Source of the DNA: Sindora glabra
Lineage: Eukaryota > Streptophyta > Magnoliopsida > Fabales > Fabaceae
Length of the DNA stretch: 64,000 bases
Assembly: GCA_020226215.1 (NCBI GenBank)
Contig: CM035233.1
Span: forward strand, 11,160,001-11,224,000
Direction: 5' to 3'
Of this stretch, positions 1 to 13,373 are shown one piece after another. The notes below the pieces were generated by a model. It did no database searches. It saw only the letters and a list, made by a program, of their open reading frames with translations, and was not told the DNA's origin. Each line of letters starts with the position of its first letter. Within the stretch, counting starts at the first letter, position 1. Made by a program: the position numbers and the translations under genes.

Positions 1-729
1 AAAAATGGTAGATAAACTTCCTTAGAAATCAAATCTCTATTTAAAAAGTTTTTTATTTCTATTGGTTGTATTTAGTTAAAGTATTTGAACACTTTGGTCT
101 AAAGGCTAATCTCAAGGCTAGTATTTGAGTACTATATACTTAAACACTATGGTTAAATGGATAACATGTAGACAAAGTAATTAAGTACTATACTTAAGTA
201 GTTAATCTAAGGGCAAGCCATTAAGACTATATAATCGAGCACATTATTAGATTATGATAAGGCAAAGGTAAACTATTAGCCTTATGATTGAGTATATTAC
301 TCAATTACTATTTGCAAATTTACTCTCCTCAACTAGTTATTTGAGTATCATACTAGATTACCTAGCTATATAATTTGAAAATTTCCTAGTTGTATTGTTA
401 TAATGATTTGATTTCAAAACACCTTATAGATATAAATCATTTCTTACCATTTTTTTTGTAAGGAGAAAGGAATAAAATCTCTAAATTTTAAAAGCTTTCA
501 TCTTGCTATCAACTTTAAATGCTTGCTTTAATGATTTTGAGCCTTTCATGTATGAGATTCAACCATTCTAGTCTTTTTACTTTGTATTTATCCAAAAAGT
601 GCACTATTCACTCAATCCTTTCTTTCAAAATTTTTGGTTCTGTATCTGGTGCAGAATTCCAATAGTTGCTAGAATGTGAGAAAGTTGTAGGGAGTTAATC
701 TTGTGTGAGGATAATATAAGGGAGGGTTT

Positions 730-2172
730 TGCTGGAAATTGCGCATCATACATGCACAGCGGAATAAAATTTTTGCACGATTTTCACCAAGGATCCATGC
801 GAATTTAGAACGCCATAGATTAGGGATTAGGGTTTATACCTTTCGGCAAAATTCTTCTGACCGCTGCAGCAAATCCGATCTGCTTCCAAATCACGAACCG
901 GAATGGAAACCAGTAAATCAGATCACCAGTACAACGTTTTGTGGCTGCACCTCTGTGGTATCCACACGAACCCGTGAATCACCGATGAATGTCTGCTACA
1001 CACACCGGTTGGAATTGATCTCCTTAGACCTCGTAGTGCTAGCTACGCCTCTTTAGAGATTTTAGTCAAGGAGAGTGGCTAGGGTTTTTCTATGCTTTTA
1101 CTTGGGGTGCGTGAAGAATAATAGTAATCCTATTATTACCCAATAAGCCTATTTAAATAGGTGCATAGAAAAACCTAACCTATTTGGGCCTTATTCCATG
1201 TATAATTATAAGCTTACTATTGGGCCTTATAATTATAACATGAATTCCCAAATATTAAGCCCAAACAATTTGGTCCATTAATTCCAAATTCACTAAGCTC
1301 TAAGTGTGCGACCCTACAGGCTCTCATTACGTTGGCAATGACCATTAATCATATTAATGATCATAAACAAAGATTGGTGTCTAGCAACACATCATTGTTA
1401 CCCAAGTAATGAGAAAGTCGGTGATTTGACTAAACCTTTACACATGAACATCATTTATGTCCTTTTGTCCTATACATCTAGATTGAGCACGAGACATGGA
1501 CCGTGTCATTCCCGTATAGCCCAATCTTGAGGTTTCTTGATTCCTAAGTAAGCTGACTGAAACAAATGTAATCGACATCTCATGTCAATTCATCTGAGCA
1601 TGGCCATGCATTTTCTCAGCTTTACTTAATCAAGGGGCCCATAGATGTTACTCCTGTTATATAGGAGGGACAAATCCCATCTTGATCACACAAACCCCTC
1701 CGCATGATATGTGACATATCCAATATCTACCCTTGCATTCACTTAACCATTAGTGACATAGAATAGTATCAAAATATGAAACTCACATGTAGGAAACCTT
1801 GGTAATCTCAGGTCAAAGGACCATATTAATAATGATCACAAAGAACCACTTATGACACTCATATAACGATCCATGTAGTGTTCTTAATATGGGTCGGTCC
1901 AGTATACAAGTTCTCTAACTTGTACTCATGTGTAAACTTAATATCCCATATAAGTCTTCACACATGCTAGTCTTAACATATCAAAGCAACCTAATCCACA
2001 ATGATATATGACTAGGGACATTTAAGAATACAATTATTCTAAGGTTATTATTATAATTAAATATATTACGCAGACAATATATATAAATATAATAATTGGA
2101 ATTGCCATTAAAATAACATGATTCAAAAATACAATCACCAATATAATTGGTTTTAGGGCATATACACTAACA
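730..2172 (-). mobile_element. Copia solo LTR, copy 1 (1443 bp)
   Basis: A complete TG...CA long terminal repeat is flanked by a perfect 5-bp target duplication, ggttt at 725-729 and 2173-2177. It belongs to the same family as the LTRs of the full copia element at 30145-38140, whose genes run on the minus strand, so transcription sense here is minus. No internal region is present, so LTR-LTR recombination has removed it. It interrupts the Sirevirus A 5' LTR. It differs from the copy at 4540-5982 at about 19 positions by eye (about 98.7% identity), so both are young. An open frame of 105 codons inside it is fortuitous. Confidence 0.93.
1149..1160 (-). promoter_or_regulatory. Candidate TATA element of the copia LTR
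   Basis: The self-complementary string ctatttaaatag occurs in this LTR and again in the related LTRs near 4960, 29370, 30597 and 37810. In LTR sense it lies well before the 3' end, where a U3 TATA box would be expected. This is inference from position and composition; no start site can be seen. Confidence 0.35.
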
Positions 2173-2578
2173 GGTTTGTATAATCTAGAAACTTTGTAAG
2201 GTTTCTCAAAGGCCATCAACTTTGAAGGATTATAGTGCACTAGTTGTAGAATCAAAAAATTATTCAACTCCTTAAAGTAGCGTACATGAGAAGTGCAATT
2301 CCTTCTTAGTGAAACCACTAAATATGTATTTACATTTCTCTATCCCTTTCCCTTTTTAAAGTTTAGTAAATTTATATTTATTTGCATGCTTAAGTTAATT
2401 GGATATTGAGACGTCGGTTGAACCTCTTAGAAGATATTTAGTTTATAAAGCTTTACATACTTAGTTTCCATGAACTAATTTAACTTGCTTTATTTATGCA
2501 AAGATTAAAAACTATTTTTCAATTAAAATTTTACAAAGTACACAATTTACCCCTTTCTTGTTGTATCCATCTTTTACA

Positions 2579-2596
2579 ATTAATATCCAAGCTTAG
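2579..2596 (+). other. Primer-binding site of Sirevirus A (decayed)
   Basis: The sequence directly after the LTR, attaatatccaagcttag, matches the usual copia initiator-Met-tRNA site (attggtatccgagc...) apart from G-to-A changes. It fixes the 5' LTR end at 2578. Confidence 0.7.
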
Positions 2597-3064
2597 TAAG
2601 TTTAACAACCTTAAAAGGATTTGATGAATACAAATGGATTTGAGTTTTTACCTTAGAACAAGCCCCCCTAATTTTAATGGCCAAAATTGCACTTTATAGA
2701 AACAAAGAATGAAGGACTTTCTTAGTGCTATAGATATTGAACTATGAAATTTTGTTGTCAATAGTTACACCCCACCAACTAGTGTTGTAAACAATATGCA
2801 AGTTGAAACTTCTAAAGAGAATTTAATTGAACTAGAAAAGAAGAAACTTGTATTTTCTTATAAAGCTAAGTAGATTATAACTAATGATCATTGTCATAAT
2901 AATATGAGAGGCTTTCCAATTGTATAACTAAAGAAGTATGAGACTCCTTAAAAGTTGTACATATTAGAACTTCACAAATAATATCTTCTAGAGTTTATAC
3001 ACTTATGTCATAATATAAGCTACTTAGAATGCAAGAAGGTGAATTAATGAAAGACATGGTTTAA

Positions 3065-6000
3065 TGTAATATCCTAAATCAATATCAAAAGTTTTATAAA
3101 TTTAGTGCTTATGGATAATTATTTATTTATTGGGTTAATATTTGATTTAAATAATTTTTGTAAAGAATTTATCATAAGTTGAAAAATATTTTAGTGATTA
3201 TGGGCATAAGAATTTGTGAAATAAATTAGTTGTATTGATAAATTTATTTTTGGAAATTATGAAAATTTAAAATAATTATTTTAGGAAATTTAAGTTTATC
3301 AAGTTATTAAAAATATAAATATACAAATATATTGGATATCAAAATAATGAAAGGGAGGATTGAAAATACTGGAGATGAAATTATAAATAAAATAAATTTT
3401 ATAAAATAAAGATTGAGTTTTAATAAATGAAACGTTGAAATAAAAAAAGGGAAATAGGCTTATGTTAAGTGAGTTTTATATAAATCGGTACACTCTATCT
3501 TCTTTCTTTATGAGAGGAGTGCTACAATACCCCCAAGGGTTTCAAACCTTAGGTAGGTAATCTCATCTAATGGATGAGATTATGCTATACCATCCTGAGT
3601 TTAGGAACCTTGGGGGTACCTTAGAAAAACCCTATATATGATAATGCCTTTGACAAATAAAAACTTTATGTTATAAAATGATTTAGCAAGATGATTGAAA
3701 CATTTTCATGCCATTTACCTCAATATTTCTACATGTATGAGTTTAATTCCAAATTACTATATAATAATATGCTTTGATTTCATAAGTTAATATTGGAACA
3801 ATAAAGAAGTTAGTAATCTAGATTTTAGTGTACTATGATATGAAATAGAATCATGATGATTGAAAAAGAAATATGTAATACTCAAATAAGCATAAGTAAT
3901 GCTTGTAAACTGTGAAATGGGTATGAAGGATGGTTAGATATATGATAAGAGGTCAAATATTATGATTAGCCTTGGAATTGAAATGATTGGAAGGAATGTT
4001 TATTTATTTACAAATCATTCTTATAAATTACAAATAGGAAGAAAAGAGCAAAGTTAAACTTAGATGCTTCAAAGTAAATAAAATAAATGTATGACACCAG
4101 GTGAGTATATATCTCACTATCATTTTTATCTAAGTAAAATATGACTTAAATGTTGTGAATAATACTTCTTTTATTGATAGTATAGATTTCATATTCATTA
4201 TATGAACTTAATTTTGTGAAATAACGATAACTAATTATTAATGAATGATAATCATTCAGAGTGCATAATGAAAGTATGATTATGTCCTTGTTAGCTAATG
4301 ACTAATTAATTGTGATAAAATTGTAATAGATCATATTACTGATTAGTCTTATATGTTTTGATGGCTCGTAATTGTTAACTAATTATCTATGTGAGCTTGT
4401 GTGGGATTTGGAGATATAGATAGAGTGAAATTCTAGTGAAATGGCTACAGTGTAAATTGAGCCTTATAAGGCATTAGAAGTGTAAATTGTGCTAAAGTAA
4501 TAACATTAGATATCATGATATATGATTAAGGGATGATATTGCTGGAAATCGCGCATCATACATGCACAGCGGAAAAATTTTTTTGCACGATTTCCACCAA
4601 GGATCCATGCGAATTTAGAACGCCATAGATCAGGGATTAGGGTTTATACCTTTCGGCAAAATTCTTCTGACCGCTGCAGCAAATCTGATCTGCTTCCAAA
4701 TCACGAACCGGAATGGAAACCAGTAAATCAGATCACCAGTACAACGTTTTGTGGCTGCACCTCTGTGGTATCCACACAAACCCGTGAATCACCGATGAAT
4801 GTCTGCTACATACACCGGTTGGAATTGATCTCCTTAGACTTCGTAGTGCTAGCTACGCCTCTTCAGAGATTTTAGTCAAGGAGAGTGGCTAGGGTTTTTC
4901 TATGCTCTTTCTTGGGGTGCGTGAAGAATAATCGTAATCCTATTATTACCCAATAAGCCTATTTAAATAGGTGCATAGAAAAACCTAACCTATTTGGGCC
5001 TTATTCCATGTATAATTATAGGCTTACTATTGGGCCTTATAATTATAACATGAATTCCTAAATATTAAGCCCAAACAATTTGGTCCATTAATTCCAAATT
5101 CACTAAGCTCTAAGTGTGCGACCCTACAGGCTCTCATTACGTTGGCAATGACCATTAATCATATTAATGATCATAAACAAAGATTGGTGTCTAGCAACAC
5201 ATCATTGTTACCCAAGTAATGAGAAAGTCGGTGATTTGACTAAACCTTTACACATGAACATCATTTATGTCCTTTTGTCCTATACATCTAGATTGAGCAC
5301 GAGACATGGACCGTGTCATTCCCGTATAGCCCAATCTTGAGGTTTCTTGATTCCTAAGTAAGCTGACTGAAACAAATGTAATCGACATCTCATGTCAATT
5401 CATCTGAGCATGGCCATGCATTTTCTCAACTTTACTTAATCAAGGGGCCCATAGATGTTACTCCTGTTATATAGGAGGGACAAATCCCATCTTGATCACA
5501 CAAACCCCTCCGCATGATATGTGACATATCCAATATCTACCCTTGCATTCACTTAACCATTAGTGACATAGAATAGTATCAAAATATGAAACTCACATGT
5601 AGGGAACCTTGGTAATCTCAGGTCAAAGGACCATATTAATAATGATCACAAAGAACCACTTATGACACTCATATAACGATCCATGTAGTGTTCTTAATAT
5701 GGGTCAGTCCAGTATACAAGTTCTCTAACTTGTACTCATGTGTAAACTTAATATCCCATATAAGTCTTCACACATGCTAGTCTTAACATATCAAAGCAAC
5801 CTAATCCACAATGATATATGACTAGGGACATTTAAGAATACAATTATTCTAAGGTTATTATTATAATTAAATATATTACGCAGACAATATATATAAATAT
5901 AATAATTGGAATTGCCATTAAAATAACATGATTCAAAAATACAATCACCAATATAATTGGTTTTAGGGCATATACACTAACAGATATGATAACTAAAAGA

Positions 6001-6952
6001 GAAATTCCTAACAACAGATGAGAAATGGATAAGATTGAGTTGAGAGCTAGATGGAAAATTCTTGATGAATAGTTATAAAAACATCAAAGAGGTCTCAAAA
6101 TTATATAGTGGCTACATATATAGCAACTATAACCATTATGTGATGTTATATGATATTAGAGTTTTTGCTTGTGTTTGAATATCACTATTTGATATGATTG
6201 TAGAAATTTAATGTGATTGTGATGATTTGTTTGCATTAGAACCTTAATGGCTATTTATGAATGTGATGTCTACTCAGAATGGGTAGTATATGATATTGGG
6301 TACTATCAGATATACCTTTATGATTATGATACGAATGACAAAGTTTAAGTTATGTGCAGATGGACTTTCACTTTAGGATATGGTTTCACATATTTCAGGA
6401 ATATAGAAATTAGGTTTACTAATATTTTCTGATTTAATATGATTAACTTATTATTATGTAAAATTGACCACCTGTAAAATATCGATAGATATATGCTCAC
6501 TGAGTTTTCAAAACTTACTCTATTTTAATTCCAATGTTTTCAGGTTAAAATAAGTGTTTCAAGCCTTATTTATCTATAGAGGATCAAGACTACCTTATGA
6601 AAAAGATTTGACAGTTGGAGATCATTTTGAATTAGGATTGGAAATGATTCGATAATCATGATGTTAATTCTAACAATAATATGTTGAACTATTTATTATA
6701 GTATTATGTGTTTGTTGAATTCTGTCATGTCTAGAAAATAATACGAGTTCTGAATTACAAGGTATGTGGCCCTTAGAAAGTTTCCAAAAATAGGAGAGAT
6801 TTTGTCCATTTTTTTATAAAAATTTAAAGTGAAATTTAAGTCCCTCTTAAGATTTGGAAACTTTCATTAGATAGAAAGAGTAAAAAATTGTTAAGGCTTG
6901 TGAAAACCGGTAATAGGATCCACACTTGTCATGATCAAGATGAGTAATGACA
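3065..6952 (+). mobile_element. Tekay/Del-like Ty3/gypsy solo LTR, itself interrupted
   Basis: The element starts TGTAATATCC and ends ...taatgaca, and is flanked by a perfect 5-bp duplication tttaa (3060-3064 and 6953-6957) inside gag of Sirevirus A. Without the nested copia LTR at 4540-5982 it is about 2.4 kb. The phrase tgctcactgagttttcaaaa near 6495 and the last 150 bp resemble long LTRs of Tekay/Del chromoviruses. No internal coding region is present, so it is a solo LTR. The family assignment is from recognition, not alignment. Confidence 0.75.
4540..5982 (-). mobile_element. Copia solo LTR, copy 2 (1443 bp)
   Basis: This TG...CA LTR has exactly the length of the copy at 730-2172 and is nearly identical to it. 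It is flanked by a perfect 5-bp duplication gatat (4535-4539 and 5983-5987). It lies inside the Tekay-like solo LTR, so it is the youngest layer here. Its sense is minus, by comparison with the coding copia element at 30145-38140. Confidence 0.93.
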
Positions 6953-8240
6953 TTTAAAGGTTCACCTCTCTTGTGAATTAACTAATAATTCCTGCAAGAA
7001 CTTTTGATAACACTGAACAGGCTTACATGATATTACACTCAATGATCATAGATAATAACTTAAAATTATAGCCATAAAAGAAGTAATTAGATCAAGATGG
7101 CTTCTCTTGAAGAATTTTTTGGGAACCTTGAAGAACATGAAATAAAGCTAAAGAGTTATACAAAATTTGCTGAAGCTGATAAGAGGAGAGAAAACTTGGC
7201 TTTTAAGGCTACTCGGTCTAATAATGATAATAGGAGTTAAGAAGAAGATGAAAATAGCTCCTTAGAAGATAAACTTGCTTTTCTCTCCAATAAATATTAA
7301 AGATTGTTTAAAAATGCAAACTTTGGAAGGAAGAAACATTAAATACAAAATGTTAAGAGGTCTTCCAAGCTAGAGCATAAAGGCTTTAGTTTTCCTATTT
7401 GCTATAAATGCAAGAAGTCGGGTCATGTTAAGTATTATTATCCAATTTGTTTGAAGAAATAACTTGAAATGGAGAAGAAGAACAACAAGAGTTCATCCAA
7501 CAAGGCATACTTGGCTACTTTGGGTAAAAATAATAATGAATCTAGTTATGGACAAGAAAAAGATGAAAAAGCATTGCTTTGTTTAAAAGCTACCAAAAAC
7601 GATGATGAGGTGAACTTTATTGATTATAGTGACAATAAAGAATAATATGGTATTGTATGAACCAATTTATATAATGAATTATTGATTGCAAACAAATAGA
7701 TTCATCTTTCAAAGAAGATTATATGAACTTTGGAAGATGAAAATGGTAAGTTTGTGAAAGAGATAATCTATAACAAGTTCCTTAAGTTTACACCTCTTAT
7801 GAAGCTCTTAAGGAAAAGTTAGTTAATTTAAACAAAATCCTTAAGAAATTATGAAAGGTAAGGATATAATAAACACCTTGCTAAGAAATCATAGATGTTA
7901 GACTAGTAAAGAAGGTATTGTTATTCATCATATGAGAATTTGATCTATCCATTTAAAAAAAATTGAATTTTGATCTTTGTCCTATAAGAAAATTGAAATT
8001 TGATCTATGTTCATCAAGAAACTCCTTTGCTAAAGGAATCACAAGATCTAGGTCGAATGCTACTTGCCATTATTATGTCAAAAGAGGTCATGCTCTTCAT
8101 AAATATGAAATTATAAGGAATGACTATGATGTTATGAAGGTGAAATAAGTTCCAAAGAAGATAAAAACTATTGAAACTAAACCTTTGGGAGCCAAAACCA
8201 TTTAAGTACCTTAAGCAAGAAAATAATTCTGTTTTGTAGG

Positions 8241-11200
8241 TTTGCATCAGGTCCCAAAGTGATATATGGTGCTTAGATGGTCAATTCTTATGGGACATGA
8301 CTAGTAATATATCAAAGTTTGCTTCTCTCACTTTAAGAGATGGTGGTAATGTAGCATTTGGTGATAATTCCAAAAGAAAGGTGATTCAAATAGGTAAGCT
8401 TGGAAAGTATTTTAACTTTTACATTAAAAATGTGTTATTTGTTAAAGGTTTGAAACATAATCTCTCAAGTATTAGTCAATTATGTGATAAAGATAATAAA
8501 GTTACTTTTGATAAAGAAAAATGCATAGTGAAAAGTAAGGTAGATAATTGAATTAAGTTAGTCAGTAAAAGATATGGAAAACATTTACATGATAGACATT
8601 GATTTTATGCCTCAATTATATTCTAAATGCCTAGTTAATATTAATGAAAAGTCTTGGCTTTGGTCTAAGCATTTAGCATATGCAAAAATGGACTTGATTG
8701 GAAAGCTTGCTAAAAATAACTTAGTAATAGGTCTTCCTAAAATAAAATATAAAAAAGATAGGTTATATGATAATTGTCAAAAAGGGAAACAAGTAAAATC
8801 TTCCTTTAAATCAAAAAACATTGTCCTTACATCTAGACCATTTGAACTCACCCATATTAACTTGATTGGTCCATCAAGAACTAAGTTATGGTGGAAATCA
8901 CTATATCCTAATGGTTATTGATGACTATTTTAGGTTCACATGGAAATTCTTGCTTCCTCATGAGGGTAATGGCTTTTAAGCTTTTGTAAAGCTTGCTAAG
9001 ACTATTGAAAATGATAGGGGAACAAGTGTGAGTTTTAGAAATTATCATGGTAAAGAGTTTGAAAATAATGATTTTACTAGTTTTTATCATGAATATAGGA
9101 TTATGCATGGCTTCTAATCTCCAAGAACTCCTCAACAAAATGTAGTTGTTAAGAGGAAGAATATAGTTCTTAAAGAGATGGCAAGAATAATGCTCCAAAA
9201 GACTAATTCTTATTTTCTTTTCACTCTTCTTAAGGAAAGAGGACACCAAGTAGGCACTTTTTTCCTTATAGATTATGGTTAGTGTATGGGCTTATAAGTT
9301 TCTAAGAATGGACTTCCTAAAAGATTTTAGTTTGAAGTGATTAGCACTAGTTGCTATAATATGAATAGATTTTTAATTGGATCTATTTTAAAGAAAACCT
9401 ATTATAAACTCTATAAAGGAAGAAAACCTAATATTTCTCATCTTTATGTCTTTGGTTGCAAATGTTTTTTACACAATAATGGCAAAAATAATTTAGGAAA
9501 GTTAGATGCAAAATTCAATAAACGCATGTTTGTTGGATAACAAAAGAACCTTAATAGTAGAAGAATCCATTCATGTAGTATTTGATGAATATTTTTTAGT
9601 TTTACATAAATATAAAGATAATGACAAAGAAAGTGAAAATTGACTGTAAAAAGATGAAAATAAAGAAGACAAGGAAGAGCTTGAAGATTTAAGAGATGAC
9701 AAGAAAGATGGTGATTTTCATAACATAGACATTTCAAGCATTCTGAATTCCCCCTACCTTTCACAAAGAAAATAGAAAATTATGGAGATCCATCTAATTG
9801 GTCAAGTAATTGGTGATATCTCACAAAGGATAACTAACCATACTTTTAGGAATGTATATGGTCATCTAGTTTTTCTATATTAACTTAAGCCTAAAAACAT
9901 TGATGATGCTTATAATGATGATAATCAGATCTTAGTAATGCAAGAAGAATTCAATCGATTTAAAAAAAATGAAGTTTAGCAATTAGTGCTAAGATCCAAA
10001 TATCATTTTATCATAGGCACTAAGTAGGTTTTTAGGAACAAATTAGATGAAAATGGTTTTATTGTGAGAAATAAAGCTTAAATGGTTGTAAGAGGTTACA
10101 AACTATAAAAAGATATTAATTTTGATGAGATCTATGCACTGGTTACTAGATTATAAGTCATTAGAAAGTTGTTAGCATATGCTTGTATGAAAAATTTCAT
10201 GCTTTATTAAATGGATGTCAAAAGTGCATTTTTAAATGGATATACAATAAAAGAAATGTATATTGAACAACCTTTAGTTTTTGAAAGTCACTTCTTTCCT
10301 AACTATGTCTATAAGTTGAAAAAGGATTTATATGATCTCAAACAAGCTTCTAGAGATTAGTATGAGAGGTTAAGCAAACTTCTTTTAAGTAGAAATTTTT
10401 CTAGAAAAATGTTAATACAACTCTATTTGTAAAGCACAAAGAAAATGGCATACTTTTAGTACAAGTATATGTAGATGACATTATATTTAGTTCCACGAAT
10501 GTTTTTTTATGCAAAGAGTTTGAAAACATTATGAAGGGGGACTTTAAGACATCAATAATGAGGGAACTTAATTTCTTCCTTGGACTTCAAATTAAACAAT
10601 TAAAAGAAGGAATATTTATTAGTTAAGCTAAATAACAAAGGAGCTCCTAGAGAAATTTGACATGGAAAATGCCAAACTATTGCCTACTCCCATAAGCACT
10701 TCAACAAAACTAAATTTGGATAAATGAGTTAAAAATATTAATATGTCAATATATAGGTGCATGATAGGTTTCTTACTCTATCTTATTACTCATAGACCTA
10801 GTATAATGTTTATTATGTGTCTATGCACAAGGTTTCAACAAAATCTAAAAGAATTTCATTTAATTGATATGAAATGTATTTTAAGATACCTTATGGGTAC
10901 ACCTCACTTTGGGTTATGGTATTCTAAAGAAAAGGATTACTTTATAGTAGGCTATTCTAGTGCCGATTTTGCAAGTAGTAGATCAAATAAGAATAGTGCT
11001 AGTGGAGCTTATCAATTTTTTGGTTTATCACTAGTTGCTTGACACAATAAAAGTAAAACAATATGGCTTTGTCTACTATGGAAGTGGAATACATAGCTAC
11101 CAGTAGCTGTTGCACTCAAATCCTTTGGATGAAACAACAATTATCTAATTTTGAACTAATATTTGATCACATTCCTAGTGAATACGATAATACAAGTGCT

Positions 11201-11410
11201 GTTAATCTTAGTAAAAAGCCCTATTATGCATTTTAGGACTAAGCTTATAAAGATTTAACATCATTTTATTAGGGATTATGTTCAAAAAAAGGATATTGTG
11301 CTTAATTTTATAGAAACAAACTTTAATTGGCTTGTGATTTCACAAAAACCTCTTAATAAGGAATGATTTTCCTTTATCAGAAGAGAAATAGGGATGTTAT
11401 ACTCCTTTGA
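8241..11410 (+). pseudogene. Sirevirus A pol (protease, integrase, RT, RNase H), decayed
   Basis: The copia pol order is readable through many stops and shifts. At 8260-8300 is the protease region, where the expected DSG catalytic triad reads DGQ. From 8297 is the conserved stretch ending in VLFVKGLKHNLSSISQLCD. From about 8655 is the integrase zinc-binding region with CQKGKQ, then the integrase core (HINLIGPSR, IDDYFRFTW, SPRTPQQN). Reverse transcriptase spans about 9930-10640, with YVDDIIF intact near 10465. RNase H spans about 10743-11410, including GTPHFGLWYSKEKDY and the C-terminal FIRREIGM. Several Gln codons have become stops. It cannot make a functional polyprotein. Confidence 0.85.
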
Positions 11411-12235
11411 GCTTGATATCTAACTTTATGAAGTTGAATTACAATTTTTATATACATTTTTATTAAAATAAAAATAAATTTAATTTGATCATCATTACTA
11501 ACTTTAGCATCAAAGATATCCTAAACATTTGTTTTATAGGTTCAATGATTAATTCAAAGAAGCAATGATGCCGAATTTCTTAAGATTGCATGATATATGA
11601 AATGAATTACACAATGTCAAGTGCATCTATTTTGATTTTGGCTAAGTCTTGATAATTGAAAGGAAGCAACAACCAAGGGTACTTGAGTATTTCAACATTG
11701 TTTTGGTCTCTATTTAATAAAATTCAAATAGGGTATTTGAATATTCAAGTGGTTTTGGAACTAAATAAATAGGATATTTGACTACAAGTGAGAAAATTAG
11801 ATTCACTTGATGTAATCAAATAGCTATTCAATTACCTATATAACTTTTGCTCTATTCAAATATTATATTTGAATATAGTGTAAAAAATGAGTTGTATTTA
11901 AGTACTCAGTCATAAGTAGAAGCTATTGTTGTTTTAAGTATTCATTTCTAAAATTTCTTTAACCACAAAACATTATTTCTTATCTACGCCATCTCTATCT
12001 TAGAATTTCTTCTCAAATCACTTAAATTATATTCAATTTCTTTAGTCTTTTATTGATTAATCATTAATTTTATCATCTTTCTTTAGTTTTCTTAGATTAA
12101 AACCCATATATTGTTACTAAAAATCACTCAAAAAGCTTTAAGGTGACCATTCCCCTATCAAAACCCCTTTCCTCTAAAGACCTACACTTTTTCGTCACTT
12201 TACAATTACCTTGCTTATATTTCTCATTACCTACA
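11411..12235 (+). other. Sirevirus A post-pol spacer with AT-rich imperfect palindromes
   Basis: No coding sequence is visible. From about 11680 to 11960 short variants of gtatttgaatattc, tatttgaatata and ttaagtactcag recur. Similar strings fill the first 400 bases of the 5' LTR. Sirevirus B has the same two-place arrangement with a different motif. Confidence 0.5.
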
Positions 12236-13373
12236 ATGGTGAAGACCAGAAGTCTTATTATTAATAGAAATAAGGGCAAGGAATAATGAACAAAGTGAAA
12301 GCATAATGAGGAAGCCTTCTTAAATCCTCAGTCAACTCTTGTTGAAAATATTTTGGAAGGTAAGCTTCTCACACCTAAAGAGTTTATTGAATTTGGAGCT
12401 ATTATGGATAATGATGTTGCATCTCTTGTATGTTGGGATGAAAATTTCATGAAGAATGAAAAATTTAAGATTTTTTATGCATTAAAAGAATATCATTTGT
12501 CTCAAGTAATTATATGCAAATTTAGAAAAGAAAGGTTATGGACAAACTATATATTTATCTGTCAAAGTTAAAGGTGTTAAAATTAGGCTTGATGTGAGCA
12601 GTTGCATCATCTTGCCCAGTGTAATAATAAAAAAATTGTTAGAGATTACAATAAGAAGTATGCTAGGAATTTTTTGTCCTTAATAATGGGTGCAACCTTT
12701 CAATAGGATAAATTGCAAATCTCAAATCTATCCATGGATGGTAGAATGCTTCATTACACTATTGTAAAGGCTTTTCTGCTTAAAAGTGGAAATTATACAA
12801 GTGTTCTTAATATGGGCTATACAAAATAGAAAGGAAATTAATTGACCATCTTTGATTTTGAATTATATGTTTGAATGCACTACTAAATAGTTTTTCCCTT
12901 ATGGTATTATTTTAAAGAAAATCTTCAAGAAAGATGGAGTCAAATTTAAGAATGAAGTATTCTTCAAAACTATTGAGAAAAACTCTATCATTAATGAACA
13001 ATTAGTGTACCAAATGAACATTTACAAGGGTGATAATGGAGTTTGGAGGAAAGTTAAGCATGTTGGAGGATAATTTGCTACTAATTACATTAGAATATTT
13101 GAAAAACTAAATTCTCTTTAAGCTTAAGTTGCCATACTTAGTGAAAGACAAGATCAACTAGAGCAAGGTCAAGGCACCCTTATCCAAACTATGTAATCTA
13201 TGAATACTTTCATGATTAGAAAAAAAAAACACTAAGCTCTTAAATCACTTCATTAGTCTTACTTTCAATGTTGAAGAACTTTGCACTATAGAAGATGAAA
13301 ATACAATGGATGTAGCTCCAATTACAAATGTAAATGAAGATCACAAATATGGACTCATGAGCCATTAAAGATA
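12236..13373 (+). pseudogene. Sirevirus A envelope-like / post-pol frame, decayed
   Basis: This broken frame begins with an ATG at 12236 and a basic start (VKTRSLIINRNKGK), and reads on, with stops, to about 13373. The best-kept part is 12353-12571 (LLTPKEFIEFGAI, DENFMKNEKFKIFYAL). Its place between pol and the polypurine tracts, and its general layout, match the frame at 56217-57440 in Sirevirus B. That one is recognisable as the plant retrotransposon 'putative plant transposon protein' type. The function is unknown; in Sireviruses it is often called envelope-like. I see no clear membrane segment. Confidence 0.5.

Larger units (their letters stand above)
1..2578 (+). repeat. 5' LTR of Sirevirus A, interrupted by a solo LTR
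   Basis: Positions about 430-729 and 2178-2578 align with the 3' LTR at about 14030-14396 and 47347-47688, and the shared end is a terminal CA at 2577-2578. The first 430 bases have no counterpart in the 3' LTR, which seems to have lost them. They hold many short AT-rich imperfect palindromes around tatttgagta and agtatttgaa. A copia solo LTR splits this LTR at 730-2172. The 5' TG end is outside the window. Confidence 0.8.
2624..8240 (+). pseudogene. Sirevirus A gag, broken and split by an insertion
   Basis: This is the nucleocapsid gene of the copia element. The N-terminal signature KPP-FNG-N-T-WK-RMKDF is readable at about 2660-2730. The frame is cut at 3064 by the Tekay-like solo LTR and resumes at 6953. 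A zinc knuckle CYKCKKSGHVKYYYP is readable near 7400-7450; its last cysteine has become tyrosine, so the CX2CX4HX4C motif is incomplete. Beyond it is a charged Lys/Glu/Asn-rich stretch typical of the Sirevirus Gag C-terminus. Many stops and small shifts remain; the first ATG at 2624 is the likeliest original start. It is non-functional. Confidence 0.75.

Noticed and set aside
739..1056. Open frame of 105 codons on the plus strand
   Set aside because: It lies wholly inside a copia solo LTR, antisense to its transcription. The near-identical LTR at 4540 breaks the frame.
2034..2318. Minus-strand frame of 94 codons
   Set aside because: It crosses the boundary between a solo LTR and the Sirevirus LTR and is hydrophobic only because of AT-rich codons.
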